DNA from: Paenibacillus xylanilyticus
GTDB taxonomy: Bacteria > Bacillota > Bacilli > Paenibacillales > Paenibacillaceae
Assembly (NCBI RefSeq): GCF_009664365.1
Contig: NZ_CP044310.1
Coordinates: 2,925,001-2,989,000, forward strand
Direction of reading: 5' to 3'
Length of the DNA: 64,000 bases
The first letter of the stretch is position 1. Each line of letters starts with the position of its first letter. This document shows, in pieces, positions 51,213 to 59,704 of the stretch. A program made the translations under genes and the position numbers. The notes under the pieces were generated by a model. The model made no database searches and was not told the origin of the DNA. It saw only the letters and a list, made by a program, of their open reading frames with translations.

Positions 51213-52979
51213 ATGACAACCCAATTTTACAATAAGGATTATCCAAGACCACAGTTTGTACGTAAAGACTGGCTGAATTTGAATGGCGAATGGGATTTTA
51301 GTTTTGATGACCATCAGGTGGGTGAGAGTGAACATTGGTATGATCAAGCTGAATTTCCGGAAGGACTCAAAATTAAAGTTCCCTTTACCTATGAAACTCA
51401 GGCAAGCGGAATCGGAATCGAGACATTTCATCCACTGGTTTGGTATCGCAAACTGGTAACCATTCCTCAAGAGGTTAAGGGCAAGAGAACTATTCTTCAT
51501 TTCCAAGGGGTGGATTATCGCGCCAAATGCTGGGTGAATGGAAGGGTTGCGGGTGAGCATGAGGGGGGATATGCAGCATTTTTCTTCGACATTACACCTT
51601 ATCTTACTTACGGTTCGGAGAACAATATTGTTCTTGAAGTAGCGGACAGTCAGAGTGCAATGCAGCCGCGGGGGAAACAGCGCTGGGTCGATGAAAATTT
51701 TGAATGCTTTTATGTGCAAAGCACCGGAATTTGGAAGAGTGTCTGGCTGGAGCATGTGAGTGAAGCAAGGGTCGAAACGGTCAAGATGACGCCCGATATC
51801 GACCGTCATATGATTCGTTTGGACTTTCAATTGAATGGGATTGAAGGCAGGAACAACTTGCGTCTGGAAACAAGGATTGAGCTGAAGGGTCAGCATGTGC
51901 AAACCATCAGCCTGTCTCCGGATAGACCTTGGATGACGGTAGAGGCCAGTGTCAAACATGAGGCGGGCGGCCCGTGGAAACAGTCGTTGTGGTCTCCGGA
52001 TTCACCAAACCTGTACGATATTGAGTTTGTTTTGTACGAAAATGAGAAGGAAATCGATCGGGTGCATTCCTATTTCGGCATGCGAAAAATATCGATTGAA
52101 AATGGGCAGGTTCTGCTGAATAATGCTCCGCTCTATCAACGACTTATTCTGGATCAGGGTTATTGGCCTGAAAGCCATTTGACTCCTCCATCGGTGGAAG
52201 CGCTGATCGAAGATATTGATAAAATTGCCGAGATGGGATATAACGGCATTCGCAAACATATGAAACTGGAAGATCCCCGCTTTTTATATTGGTGTGATGT
52301 AAAAGGGATGCTGGTTTGGTCGGAAATGGCGGCGACCTTTGAATTCAATGATGAAGCGGTTAGCCGTTTCACCAAGGAGTGGCTCGAGATTGTACCACAA
52401 CAATATAATCATCCAAGCGTGATCACCTGGGTTCCGTTTAATGAATCATGGGGAATACCGACAATCGCTCATGAGGTGGCACAGCAGCAGTTTACGCAAT
52501 CCATCTATCATCTGACCAAAGCCATTGATCCTTATCGTCCGGTCATTACCAATGACGGATGGGAGCATACGGTATCGGATATTTTGACCATCCATGATTA
52601 TGTGGAGTCAGGAGATGTCTTTTTGGAACGTTATCAGGATAAGGACATGATTGTAACCAACAAGGTCTCCTCTAATCGATGGAAGTTTGCTTTTGCGGAA
52701 GGTTACGAGTATAAAGGACAGCCCATTATCATCAGTGAATTCGGGGGCATTGCCTTTCAATCGGATAAAGGCTGGGGCTATGGCAATCAGGTGGACTCCG
52801 TTGAAGCCTTTGTTGAACGTTTTCGTTCCATTACGGGAGCGATCAAGGCCATTCCTTATATCTCGGGCTACTGTTATACACAGGTCACGGATGTGCAGCA
52901 GGAGATTAATGGTCTGTTAACTGAAGACCGTCAGCCGAAAGTGCCGCTGGAAGTCATCCGCAAAATCAATCTCGCATAA
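51213..52979 (+). CDS. glycoside hydrolase family 2 enzyme
   Basis: 588 residues from ATG 51213 (TGGAGA upstream); the longer frame to 51012 overlaps the permease end and is not used. Jelly-roll sugar-binding domain (about 10-175: RPQFVRKDWLNLNGEWDFSFDD), Ig-like domain, then TIM barrel with acid/base Glu411 (VPFNESWG) and nucleophile Glu509 (IISEFGG). No signal peptide, so it hydrolyses imported oligosaccharides in the cytosol. Family 2 includes beta-galactosidases, beta-glucuronidases and others; I cannot choose. Last intact gene of the CcpA-controlled operon. Confidence 0.92.
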   Translation: MTTQFYNKDYPRPQFVRKDWLNLNGEWDFSFDDHQVGESEHWYDQAEFPEGLKIKVPFTYETQASGIGIETFHPLVWYRKLVTIPQEVKGKRTILHFQGVDYRAKCWVNGRVAGEHEGGYAAFFFDITPYLTYGSENNIVLEVADSQSAMQPRGKQRWVDENFECFYVQSTGIWKSVWLEHVSEARVETVKMTPDIDRHMIRLDFQLNGIEGRNNLRLETRIELKGQHVQTISLSPDRPWMTVEASVKHEAGGPWKQSLWSPDSPNLYDIEFVLYENEKEIDRVHSYFGMRKISIENGQVLLNNAPLYQRLILDQGYWPESHLTPPSVEALIEDIDKIAEMGYNGIRKHMKLEDPRFLYWCDVKGMLVWSEMAATFEFNDEAVSRFTKEWLEIVPQQYNHPSVITWVPFNESWGIPTIAHEVAQQQFTQSIYHLTKAIDPYRPVITNDGWEHTVSDILTIHDYVESGDVFLERYQDKDMIVTNKVSSNRWKFAFAEGYEYKGQPIIISEFGGIAFQSDKGWGYGNQVDSVEAFVERFRSITGAIKAIPYISGYCYTQVTDVQQEINGLLTEDRQPKVPLEVIRKINLA

Positions 52980-53029
52980 AGGCTCAAGTATACATTACCG
53001 TTTCATGGGGATCAGGAGTGTAGATCACA

Positions 53030-53122
53030 ATGTTACGTGAAGATTGCCCAAGGCCGCAATTTGTGCGACAGAACTGGATGAGTTTGAATGGGGAATGGGA
53101 ATTTGAATTTACAAGCTGCTGA
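53030..53122 (+). pseudogene. remnant of a second GH2 gene (first 30 codons)
   Basis: ATG with CAGGAGTG upstream opens a 30-codon frame (CPRPQFVRQNWMSLNGEWEFEF) that matches the first 30 residues of the intact GH2 protein (YPRPQFVRKDWLNLNGEWDFSF) but not its bases exactly, then runs into a stop; no further GH2 sequence follows. A tandem paralogue appears to have been deleted from codon 30 onward. Confidence 0.82.
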
Positions 53123-53208
53123 AGTTGGATTATTCAGTCTGGAACCAGGAGATAGGTATGGGGCGATGAGAAGGCTTTATGTGCACTAAGCTGTTGCATA
53201 AAAATGGT

Positions 53209-53246
53209 GAAGAAGAACCGACTCCGTACGGATTCGGTTCTTCTTC
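53209..53246 (+). terminator. terminator of the GH2 operon
   Basis: GAAGAAGAACCGA pairs with TCGGTTCTTCTTC (13 bp). The T-rich right arm replaces a pure T tract, and it could work in both directions. Confidence 0.75.
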
Positions 53247-53319
53247 TGAAACCAAAAGTAGACCATTATAATTTGGATGCCACTCCCCAACATTTTGAAT
53301 ATTCCTTTTGCAAGGAAGC

Positions 53320-53745
53320 TTAATTATCAATCAATGCGCTTAATTCGGCCTGAAATACTTTTTGATGATTTTGATTATAGGTTGTGAGCAGTACGGTAAC
53401 AATGCCATTGCCTCTTCGTCTGGGGAGCAGTTCAATCACTTCCGCAACTACGCTCAGCTCATCATCGGGAAATACAGGCTTGATAAACTGAATGTGATTC
53501 ATCCCCGTACCTGCGACAACATTCTCTCCATATACGCCTACTTCAATCCACAGCTTGAAGGAGATGTTCATCGTCTGCATGCCGGAAGCAATCAGGCTGC
53601 CGAAACGTCCTTTTTTAGCCTTTTCCTCATCCAAATGCATGTACTGAGGATCATAGATCTTCGCAAACTCCATAATATCGCTCTTGGACAGTTTAATCGA
53701 TTTGGTTTCGTAGCGCTGACCTACGACATATTCACTAAATTTCAA
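53320..53745 (-). CDS. MaoC-like hot-dog dehydratase
   Basis: 141 residues from TTG 53745, 8 bp after GAGGTG; GTG 53754 lies in the ribosome binding site. Single hot-dog domain with the MaoC/(R)-enoyl-CoA hydratase pattern: DIMEFAKIYDPQYMHLDEEKAKKGRFGSLIASGMQT, containing the hydratase Asp/His pair. Hydrates or dehydrates enoyl-CoA/acyl substrates. Convergent with the GH2 operon and unrelated to it in function. Confidence 0.85.
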   Translation of the reverse strand: MKFSEYVVGQRYETKSIKLSKSDIMEFAKIYDPQYMHLDEEKAKKGRFGSLIASGMQTMNISFKLWIEVGVYGENVVAGTGMNHIQFIKPVFPDDELSVVAEVIELLPRRRGNGIVTVLLTTYNQNHQKVFQAELSALIDN

Positions 53746-53919
53746 TGCGGGCACCTCGTTCTTTTCGAATGTTTATTTAGATATCATTCATCATGTCGCC
53801 TATAGCAAATTTTTGGGGAGACTCTGTGTCAAAATGATGTTCAATTGAACATTTTGCCCAATATTAATGTGCCATAGTAACTTCAATTTGGTCAAATGTA
53901 CCATAATGCATGGATAACC

Positions 53920-53947
53920 TTTACGCACTGAACACTTCTTCTATAAT
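53920..53947 (+). promoter_or_regulatory. promoter of a tiny transcription unit
   Basis: TTTACG, 16 bp, TATAAT. Followed by a 23-codon frame and a terminator within 160 bp. Confidence 0.6.
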
Positions 53948-53979
53948 TAAAGAAAAAAAGAGCAGCAGGGGGAACAACC

Positions 53980-54051
53980 ATGTTAACGATTGTTATGTTT
54001 GCATTGGCAATGGCAAAAGCACAAACCGTTAACATTTTCCTTTTTCTATAA
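53980..54051 (+). CDS. 23-residue hydrophobic peptide, start codon in an inverted repeat
   Basis: ATG after CAGGGGGA (spacing 5-6). Product MLTIVMFALAMAKAQTVNIF...L, a single hydrophobic segment. ATGTTAACG (53980-53988, containing the start codon) is the exact reverse complement of CGTTAACAT (54027-54035) inside the same frame, so the mRNA can fold to hide the start codon. Possible small membrane peptide or type I toxin-like gene; no known family recognised and expression is not proven. Confidence 0.45.
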   Translation: MLTIVMFALAMAKAQTVNIFLFL

Positions 54052-54078
54052 ATAAGGGATTGCCGAGGAGACATGCTT

Positions 54079-54103
54079 AGCCGTCCTATAGGGCGGCTCT
54101 TTT
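54079..54103 (+). terminator. terminator of the tiny transcription unit
   Basis: AGCCGTCC-tata-GGGCGGCT (one G-U) then CTTTT. Confidence 0.8.
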
Positions 54104-54209
54104 CATGTGTGAAATTAATTTTCCTGATCTGTTCGAAAGGAATCCTGCTCTTCATGCATAATATGATTACTAGGGCTTGGAAATTGGAAAATATGGAAAG
54201 GGTGATCTG

Positions 54210-55088
54210 ATGGGAGTGCCAACGTTTCTTGAAACAGGTCATATGACAGAAGGGTTTCCGATCCGGGTAATTCACACGGGTGAACAGTTTAATTTTGCTG
54301 CACATTGGCATGAAGAGGTTGAATTGGTCGTTGTGAATGGAGAACGCGCGAGAATTGGAGTGAACAACGAGGTCTATGAGCTTGTACAAGGAGACGTTCT
54401 GCTGATTAAGCCGGGGGATGTGCACTGCTTTTTGCCAGGTACCGGGAATTTAACCATTATCCTGTTTCGGCTGGAGTGGGTGACGGGAAATGTGGCAGCA
54501 GATCCTGAATCCCATGACCTTCGCGAACTTTTTCATAAGACCACAATGATTCCGTCACTTATCTGTAATGAGAAGAATCTGGACCGATATATCAAGGCCA
54601 TTTCCGAAGAGGAGAAGAGGCAGCAGCCGGGATACCGCTGGTTAATGGTAGCGAGATTGTACGATCTCATCGTCCACCTGCTTCGGACCAAGGAACCAAC
54701 TACAGAGCCATGCGCTTCCAAAGAGACCTGTAACGGAGCCAAAAGATTCGAATTCCTTGAATCGGTCTGCGAATATCTGGAGGAACATTACGCGGAACCC
54801 GTGAAGCTGGATCATGTGGCTGAGCATATTAAATTCAGCAAATTTCATGTATGCAAGCTGTTTAAGGAGACTAAGGGAGTCACGTTGATGGAGTACCTGA
54901 ACCACTTTCGTATTATCAAATCGGAATGGGCATTATTGTTCAGTCAGACCTCCATTTTGGATATCGCCATCGGGCATGGATTTAACAATGTGAATTCCTA
55001 TAACCGACTGTTCAAAAAATATAATGGCTGTACACCTTCTGAATTCAGGAAGAAGCATCAGACCCATATCACAAAATATGAAGGATGA
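54210..55088 (+). CDS. AraC family transcriptional regulator with cupin sensor
   Basis: 292 residues from ATG 54210, AAAGGGTGA upstream. Cupin N-terminus (about 20-110: FNFAAHWHEEVELVVVNGERARIGV, QGDVLLIKPGDVHCFLPG) and C-terminal double HTH (VKLDHVAEHIKFSKFHVCKLFKE and SILDIAIGHGFNNVNSYNRLFKKYNGCTPSEFRK). Encoded 87 bp before a sugar ABC operon on the same strand, so most likely its activator. Confidence 0.92.
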   Translation: MGVPTFLETGHMTEGFPIRVIHTGEQFNFAAHWHEEVELVVVNGERARIGVNNEVYELVQGDVLLIKPGDVHCFLPGTGNLTIILFRLEWVTGNVAADPESHDLRELFHKTTMIPSLICNEKNLDRYIKAISEEEKRQQPGYRWLMVARLYDLIVHLLRTKEPTTEPCASKETCNGAKRFEFLESVCEYLEEHYAEPVKLDHVAEHIKFSKFHVCKLFKETKGVTLMEYLNHFRIIKSEWALLFSQTSILDIAIGHGFNNVNSYNRLFKKYNGCTPSEFRKKHQTHITKYEG

Positions 55089-55140
55089 TTCACAATATTT
55101 GAGGAGAAAGCCCTCTCCAAAATCACTATACTCGAATAAA

Positions 55141-55155
55141 ATGTAAGCGTTTCCT
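55141..55155 (+). promoter_or_regulatory. CcpA cre site before the second sugar ABC operon
   Basis: ATGTAAGCGTTTCCT fits WTGNAANCGNWNNCW at every position. It ends 8 bp before the GAAGGAGG ribosome binding site, so it may repress as a roadblock. Confidence 0.8.
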
Positions 55156-55175
55156 TTTATCGAAGGAGGGGGCCC

Positions 55176-56450
55176 ATGAAGACATTTAAGTTGAAGTATC
55201 TCTCCATCATTGCACTTGTAAGTGCAGTGATGATCGTATCCGGTTGTCAGTCCAAGGGAGAGCAGGCATCCAAGCAGGAAGAAATTACGGTGTGGAGTTT
55301 CACGGATGAAGCCGGTTATGCCATTGAGAAGTTCGAAGAAAAGTATCCTGACATCAAGGTGAATTTCGTCAATATCCCCGGAAACTTTTACATTACCAAA
55401 TTAAAATCCGCCCTGCAGACCACGTCGAAAGCACCTGATGTATTTATGATTGAAAATGCAAACATCCGAGAACTGATTGATGTACCTTATCTGGAGAATC
55501 TGTCTTCATCCCCGTATAACGCGAATGAGCTGATTCCAGAACAATATCCATTTGTGCAGGCGAATGAAAAGGACAGTGAAGGCCATATTCGCGCCATTGG
55601 GTATCAAGGGACACCTGGGGGCATCTATTATCGCAGGGACCTGGCCAAAGAATATTTGGGAACGGACGACCCCGTGAAAGTGGGAGAGCAGATTGGTACA
55701 TGGGAAGACATATTTGAGATTGGAGAGAGAGTGCAGCAGGAGAGCGGAAATAAAGTACATGCACTGGCAAACTGGAATGCCATATCCAACTCCTATGATG
55801 GAATCCCCTGGGTAAAGGATGGCAAGCTTGTCATTGATCCAACGTATATGGAGGTTCTGGACCTGGTGCGGGAAGCTCGTCAGCGCAAGGTGCTTGCGGA
55901 ATATGAAGAAGGAAGTGCGGGGCATGCCGCTTCAATGCAAAAGGGGGAAGTGATGTTCTACCCTGGTGCAACCTGGGCTTTGCAATATACCTTCAAGGCG
56001 AATGCGCCGGACACCGAAGGGTTGTGGGGGCTAGCACCTGGTCCGTCTTCATTTAGCGCAGGAGGCACGTATATCGCGATGTACAGTCAGAGTGAAAAAA
56101 AGGATGCAGCTTGGAAGTTTATCGAGTTTTATAACTTTGACCATGATTTCCTGTCTGAGCTGGCGAAGGAACAGGATTATTTTACAAGCAACATGGTCGT
56201 AAATGACCAGCTGGCACCATCCGTAACTTCAGCTTATTTGGGAGGGCAGAAGCATTTCGAGTTTTTCTCCGAGGCAGCCAAACAGGTTCCGGTGTATGAG
56301 CGAACGAAGTATGACTCCATTATTAATAATGACATTTATAAAAATGTCCTTCAGTTGTATCTCAATAATGATATCCAGACCAAAGAAGAAGCGGTGAAGC
56401 GAATCAAACGCGATGTGAAATTGAGATTTCCTGAGCTGGAAGTGGATTAG
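55176..56450 (+). CDS. sugar ABC transporter substrate-binding lipoprotein (family 1)
   Basis: 424 residues, start after GAAGGAGGGGG; lipobox VSGC with Cys24. Mature protein of family 1: EITVWSFTDEAGYAIEKFEEKYPDIKVNFVNIP, YQGTPGGIYYRRDLAKEYLG, KGEVMFYPGATWAL. Binds an oligosaccharide or sugar derivative for the permease pair that follows. Regulated by the upstream cre site and probably by the AraC protein. Confidence 0.93.
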   Translation: MKTFKLKYLSIIALVSAVMIVSGCQSKGEQASKQEEITVWSFTDEAGYAIEKFEEKYPDIKVNFVNIPGNFYITKLKSALQTTSKAPDVFMIENANIRELIDVPYLENLSSSPYNANELIPEQYPFVQANEKDSEGHIRAIGYQGTPGGIYYRRDLAKEYLGTDDPVKVGEQIGTWEDIFEIGERVQQESGNKVHALANWNAISNSYDGIPWVKDGKLVIDPTYMEVLDLVREARQRKVLAEYEEGSAGHAASMQKGEVMFYPGATWALQYTFKANAPDTEGLWGLAPGPSSFSAGGTYIAMYSQSEKKDAAWKFIEFYNFDHDFLSELAKEQDYFTSNMVVNDQLAPSVTSAYLGGQKHFEFFSEAAKQVPVYERTKYDSIINNDIYKNVLQLYLNNDIQTKEEAVKRIKRDVKLRFPELEVD

Positions 56451-56499
56451 CCGAGGAGAACGAAACCTTTTAATCATCCGATGACTGGAGGAACACATC

Positions 56500-57390
56500 A
56501 TGTTTGCCAAATCGATCCGCAAAGACCACTATGGCTATTATTTTATCGCTCCGTTCTTTATCATTTTCGCTATTTTTGGACTCTATCCTATTCTTTATTC
56601 CCTATATATCAGTTTTACCAACTTTGATGGCATTACGACCCCTGAATTCGTTGGGATCGGGAACTATATTGCTGTTCTGCAAGATCCGCTGTTCTATAAG
56701 ACGCTGTTCAACACCTTATTTATCTGGGGAGTATCTGTCGTCCCGCAGCTTACCGTCTCTCTTGTTCTTGCTTTTATCTTGAACGACAAGCTGCTTAAGG
56801 GAAGAGATTTCTTCAGAGCCGTATATTTTTTCCCGAATATCGTTACAGCAGCATCACTTGGATTGCTAGTCAGCCTGATCTTCGATTGGCAGTCTGGCGG
56901 TCTGAATCACTTCCTGGTGCAGATTGGGCTGATTGATGATCCGATCAACTGGAAGAATGATCCGTGGTTTATGAGACTCATTGTGTCAGCCATTCTGTTC
57001 TTTCAATATTTCGGATACTCAATGGTCATTTACCTTGCAGGGCTTCAGGGAATAGACCCGGCTCTACAGGAAGCGGCCCAGATGGATGGGGCGAAGAAGA
57101 AGCACATTTTCATTCATATTATCGTTCCAATGCTGCGACCGATCATTCTGTTTCAGATGATTACCTCCATTATTGGAGGCATTCAGATTTTCGACCAGCC
57201 GTTCACGCTCACGAATGGAAATGGTGGACCGGACCGTGCTGCCATGACCAGTATTATGTATCTTTATAATGTAGCATTCCAGAGCACACGCTTCGGTTAC
57301 GGCGCAGCTATCGCCTTCTGTCTGTTCGTTATCATCATTCTCTTATCCGTTGTATCCTTCATCATGACCAGTCGGAAGAGTCGTTCATAG
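56500..57390 (+). CDS. sugar ABC transporter permease (MalF type)
   Basis: 296 residues, ATG after GGAGGAACACATC. Six membrane helices, EAA loop QEAAQMDGAKKKHIFIHIIVPMLRP. Intact; 15 bp precede the second permease. Confidence 0.94.
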   Translation: MFAKSIRKDHYGYYFIAPFFIIFAIFGLYPILYSLYISFTNFDGITTPEFVGIGNYIAVLQDPLFYKTLFNTLFIWGVSVVPQLTVSLVLAFILNDKLLKGRDFFRAVYFFPNIVTAASLGLLVSLIFDWQSGGLNHFLVQIGLIDDPINWKNDPWFMRLIVSAILFFQYFGYSMVIYLAGLQGIDPALQEAAQMDGAKKKHIFIHIIVPMLRPIILFQMITSIIGGIQIFDQPFTLTNGNGGPDRAAMTSIMYLYNVAFQSTRFGYGAAIAFCLFVIIILLSVVSFIMTSRKSRS

Positions 57391-57405
57391 GGAGGAGGAA
57401 GTGCT

Positions 57406-58287
57406 ATGCAAACCGCAAAATCGATTGAGCAACCGAATGCAGCCATCCAGCAATATGCCAGCACGAAGCAGCTTACGATTGGTAAAGTGATCATCTACTT
57501 GTTCCTAATTGGTCTGGCTGTGATCTGTATCATTCCGTTTTATCTGATGATTATCTATGCCACGCATAATAATGCGACCATTGCATCCACCTTTACTTTC
57601 CTTCCCGGACCATTCGTAGCGGATAATTACTTCAACATGGCCTCCAAAATCAACATTTGGCGCGGATTTGCGAACAGTCTTTTTATTGCCGGCACTTCGA
57701 CAGTACTGTCACTGTATATCGGTTCATTAACCGCATATGGATTTGCCAAGTTCAAGTTTAAGGGACGTACCTGGCTGTTCATGTTTTTGCTGGCCACGAT
57801 GATGGTGCCCGGGCAGCTGGCTCTGATCGGGATGTACCGGCTGTTCAGTACACTGGGGCTGTTGGACAGCTATGCGGCCATTATTTTACCAGCGGCAGCG
57901 AATGCTTTTAACGTATTTTTTATCAAACAATTTATGGAGAGCAGCATCCCTGACGAAATCATCGAATCGGCACGTGTCGACAGTGCAGGAGAGTTTCGGA
58001 CATTCAATCAGATTGTGCTACCCATTCTGGGGCCTGCCATTTCGGCACTTGGCATATTTACGTTCATCGGCTCCTGGAACAATTTCCTCACACCGCTTGT
58101 TCTGTTCTTCTCATTGGATAAATACCCGCTTCCGGTCCTCGTTGCTCTGGTTCAGGGCTATTATGGTATGGATTATGGGTTGTTATATCTGGGAGTTGCG
58201 ATTTCCATCCTGCCGATCATCATCGTCTTTGCGATCTTCTCCAGGCAGATTATTGGCAGCGTGGCGCTGGGAGCTGTGAAGGGATAG
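57406..58287 (+). CDS. sugar ABC transporter permease (MalG type)
   Basis: 293 residues, ATG after GGGAGGAGG. N-terminal 25-residue hydrophilic extension, six membrane helices, EAA loop IIESARVDSAGEFRTFNQIVLPILGP, and the GSWNNFLTPLVLF motif that is broken in the other operon's MalG. Intact to KG at the C-terminus. No ATPase gene follows, again implying a shared ATPase. Confidence 0.94.
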   Translation: MQTAKSIEQPNAAIQQYASTKQLTIGKVIIYLFLIGLAVICIIPFYLMIIYATHNNATIASTFTFLPGPFVADNYFNMASKINIWRGFANSLFIAGTSTVLSLYIGSLTAYGFAKFKFKGRTWLFMFLLATMMVPGQLALIGMYRLFSTLGLLDSYAAIILPAAANAFNVFFIKQFMESSIPDEIIESARVDSAGEFRTFNQIVLPILGPAISALGIFTFIGSWNNFLTPLVLFFSLDKYPLPVLVALVQGYYGMDYGLLYLGVAISILPIIIVFAIFSRQIIGSVALGAVKG

Positions 58288-58313
58288 GTACCTTATATAG
58301 AAAGATTAACCTC

Positions 58314-58334
58314 TGGGCCAAGTGCCCTTTTTTT
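58314..58334 (+). terminator. weak terminator of the second sugar ABC operon
   Basis: GGGC / GCCC short stem with seven T. Confidence 0.55.
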
Positions 58335-58431
58335 GTGCTTATATTTAAAAATGAAAAAAGGAAGACAGCAAGCATTGTGCTCACTCACTTGAAATGAGTT
58401 ATAATGAGTAAGGCCAAAGCAACGCTTTACC

Positions 58432-58455
58432 AAGTCGCCATATGGCGGCTTTTTC
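58432..58455 (+). terminator. hairpin upstream of murB
   Basis: GTCGCC-at-GGCGGC type stem containing GCCATATGGC, followed by five T. No gene ends here; a second terminator for the ABC operon or the end of a short leader RNA. Confidence 0.65.
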
Positions 58456-58573
58456 CAGTCCTGCACCATCATTTTAAATAATTAATGATTAATTCGAATT
58501 AATTGCGACAAAATGGAGCTATTCAGAGTAAAATAACCTATACGATGCAATCAAGACAAGGTGGTAGAAAATC

Positions 58574-59497
58574 ATGAATTCATATCAGTTATTAAGCAAA
58601 ACCCTGTTTGACAACTTTCACGAAGACCGCATTCGATATTCCGAACCGATCCGAAATTATACGTACACGCGACTCGGCGGGGAAGCAGATATTCTCATAT
58701 TCCCCGAGACTATAGATGAAGTAGCCAAAATTGTGAAGCTGGCGGTTCAGCATGATATCCCGCTGACTATATTGGGATACGGCTCCAACATGATTGTCAG
58801 AGATGGCGGCATCCGGGGGATTACCATGTCGCTGCAGAATCTGAATCAGGTCCTTGTGAATGGTCATACGATGACAGCACAGAGCGGTGCAGCCATTATT
58901 GATGTATCCCGGCAGGCGTTAGATGCAAGTCTTACCGGACTCGAGTTTGCCTGCGGCATTCCGGGCTCGGTAGGTGGTGCGCTCTATATGAATGCAGGAG
59001 CATACGGAGGACAGATGTCCGATGTGGTCGAGTCTGCCATTGTCGTAACAGAGGCAGGCGAAATTATCACGATGCAGAGCGAGGAGCTGCTGCTCGGTTA
59101 TCGCAAGAGTGTATTTATGGGCAAAAGGGATATCATCATCGAGGTGAAGTTCCAGCTGCAGCCGGGAGATCCGGTAGAGATCAAGGCGAAGATGGATGAA
59201 CTTACTTATGCCAGAGAGTCCAAGCAACCACTGGAATATGCCTCCTGCGGAAGTGTCTTTAAACGTCCTGAAGGCCACTTTGCGGGCAAATTGATTCAGG
59301 ATTGCGGACTTCAGGGGACTCGCATCGGCGGTGCCGAAGTATCTCGCAAACATTCGGGCTTCATCGTGAATGTGGATAATGCTACAGCGCAGGATTACAT
59401 CGATATGATTGCGCTCATTCAGGAGAAGGTGCGCAGCCAGTTCAATGTGAATTTGGAAACGGAAGTCGTCATCATTGGCGATGAATTGAATAAATAA
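58574..59497 (+). CDS. murB: UDP-N-acetylenolpyruvoylglucosamine reductase
   Basis: 307 residues, ATG after AAGGTGG. Peptidoglycan precursor synthesis: NADPH-dependent reduction of UDP-GlcNAc-enolpyruvate to UDP-MurNAc, FAD-bound. Seen: YTRLGGEADILIFPETIDE and LGYGSNMIVRDGGIRG (FAD binding), ACGIPGSVGGALYMNAGAYGGQM, the active-site Ser in CGSVFKRPEGHFAGKLI, and the C-terminal Glu in LETEVVIIG. Usual length. Here it is alone, outside a cell-wall cluster. Confidence 0.96.
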   Translation: MNSYQLLSKTLFDNFHEDRIRYSEPIRNYTYTRLGGEADILIFPETIDEVAKIVKLAVQHDIPLTILGYGSNMIVRDGGIRGITMSLQNLNQVLVNGHTMTAQSGAAIIDVSRQALDASLTGLEFACGIPGSVGGALYMNAGAYGGQMSDVVESAIVVTEAGEIITMQSEELLLGYRKSVFMGKRDIIIEVKFQLQPGDPVEIKAKMDELTYARESKQPLEYASCGSVFKRPEGHFAGKLIQDCGLQGTRIGGAEVSRKHSGFIVNVDNATAQDYIDMIALIQEKVRSQFNVNLETEVVIIGDELNK

Positions 59498-59524
59498 TTG
59501 GACGCAAGTCCACACTTTTTCGAT

Positions 59525-59552
59525 AAGTCGCCTTCGGGCGGCTTCTTTTTTT
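59525..59552 (+). terminator. terminator of murB
   Basis: AAGTCGCC-ttcg-GGCGGCTT stem (tetraloop UUCG) and T tract. Confidence 0.92.
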
Positions 59553-59704
59553 ACACTTTCCCGAAGAAGAGCAGCTGAATGGAGAATGTGGGTCAGCATA
59601 AACCATATACATAAATATAAAGGATACGACAGATTACAACGACGCTCTTAAGGGTAAATGTTGTTAATTAAAGGATGTCTCTCATCCACCATAGGAGGTT
59701 TAAA

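Noticed and set aside
55176-58287. A missing ATPase gene hidden near the second sugar ABC operon
   Set aside because: No Walker A/signature frame exists between the AraC gene and murB on either strand.
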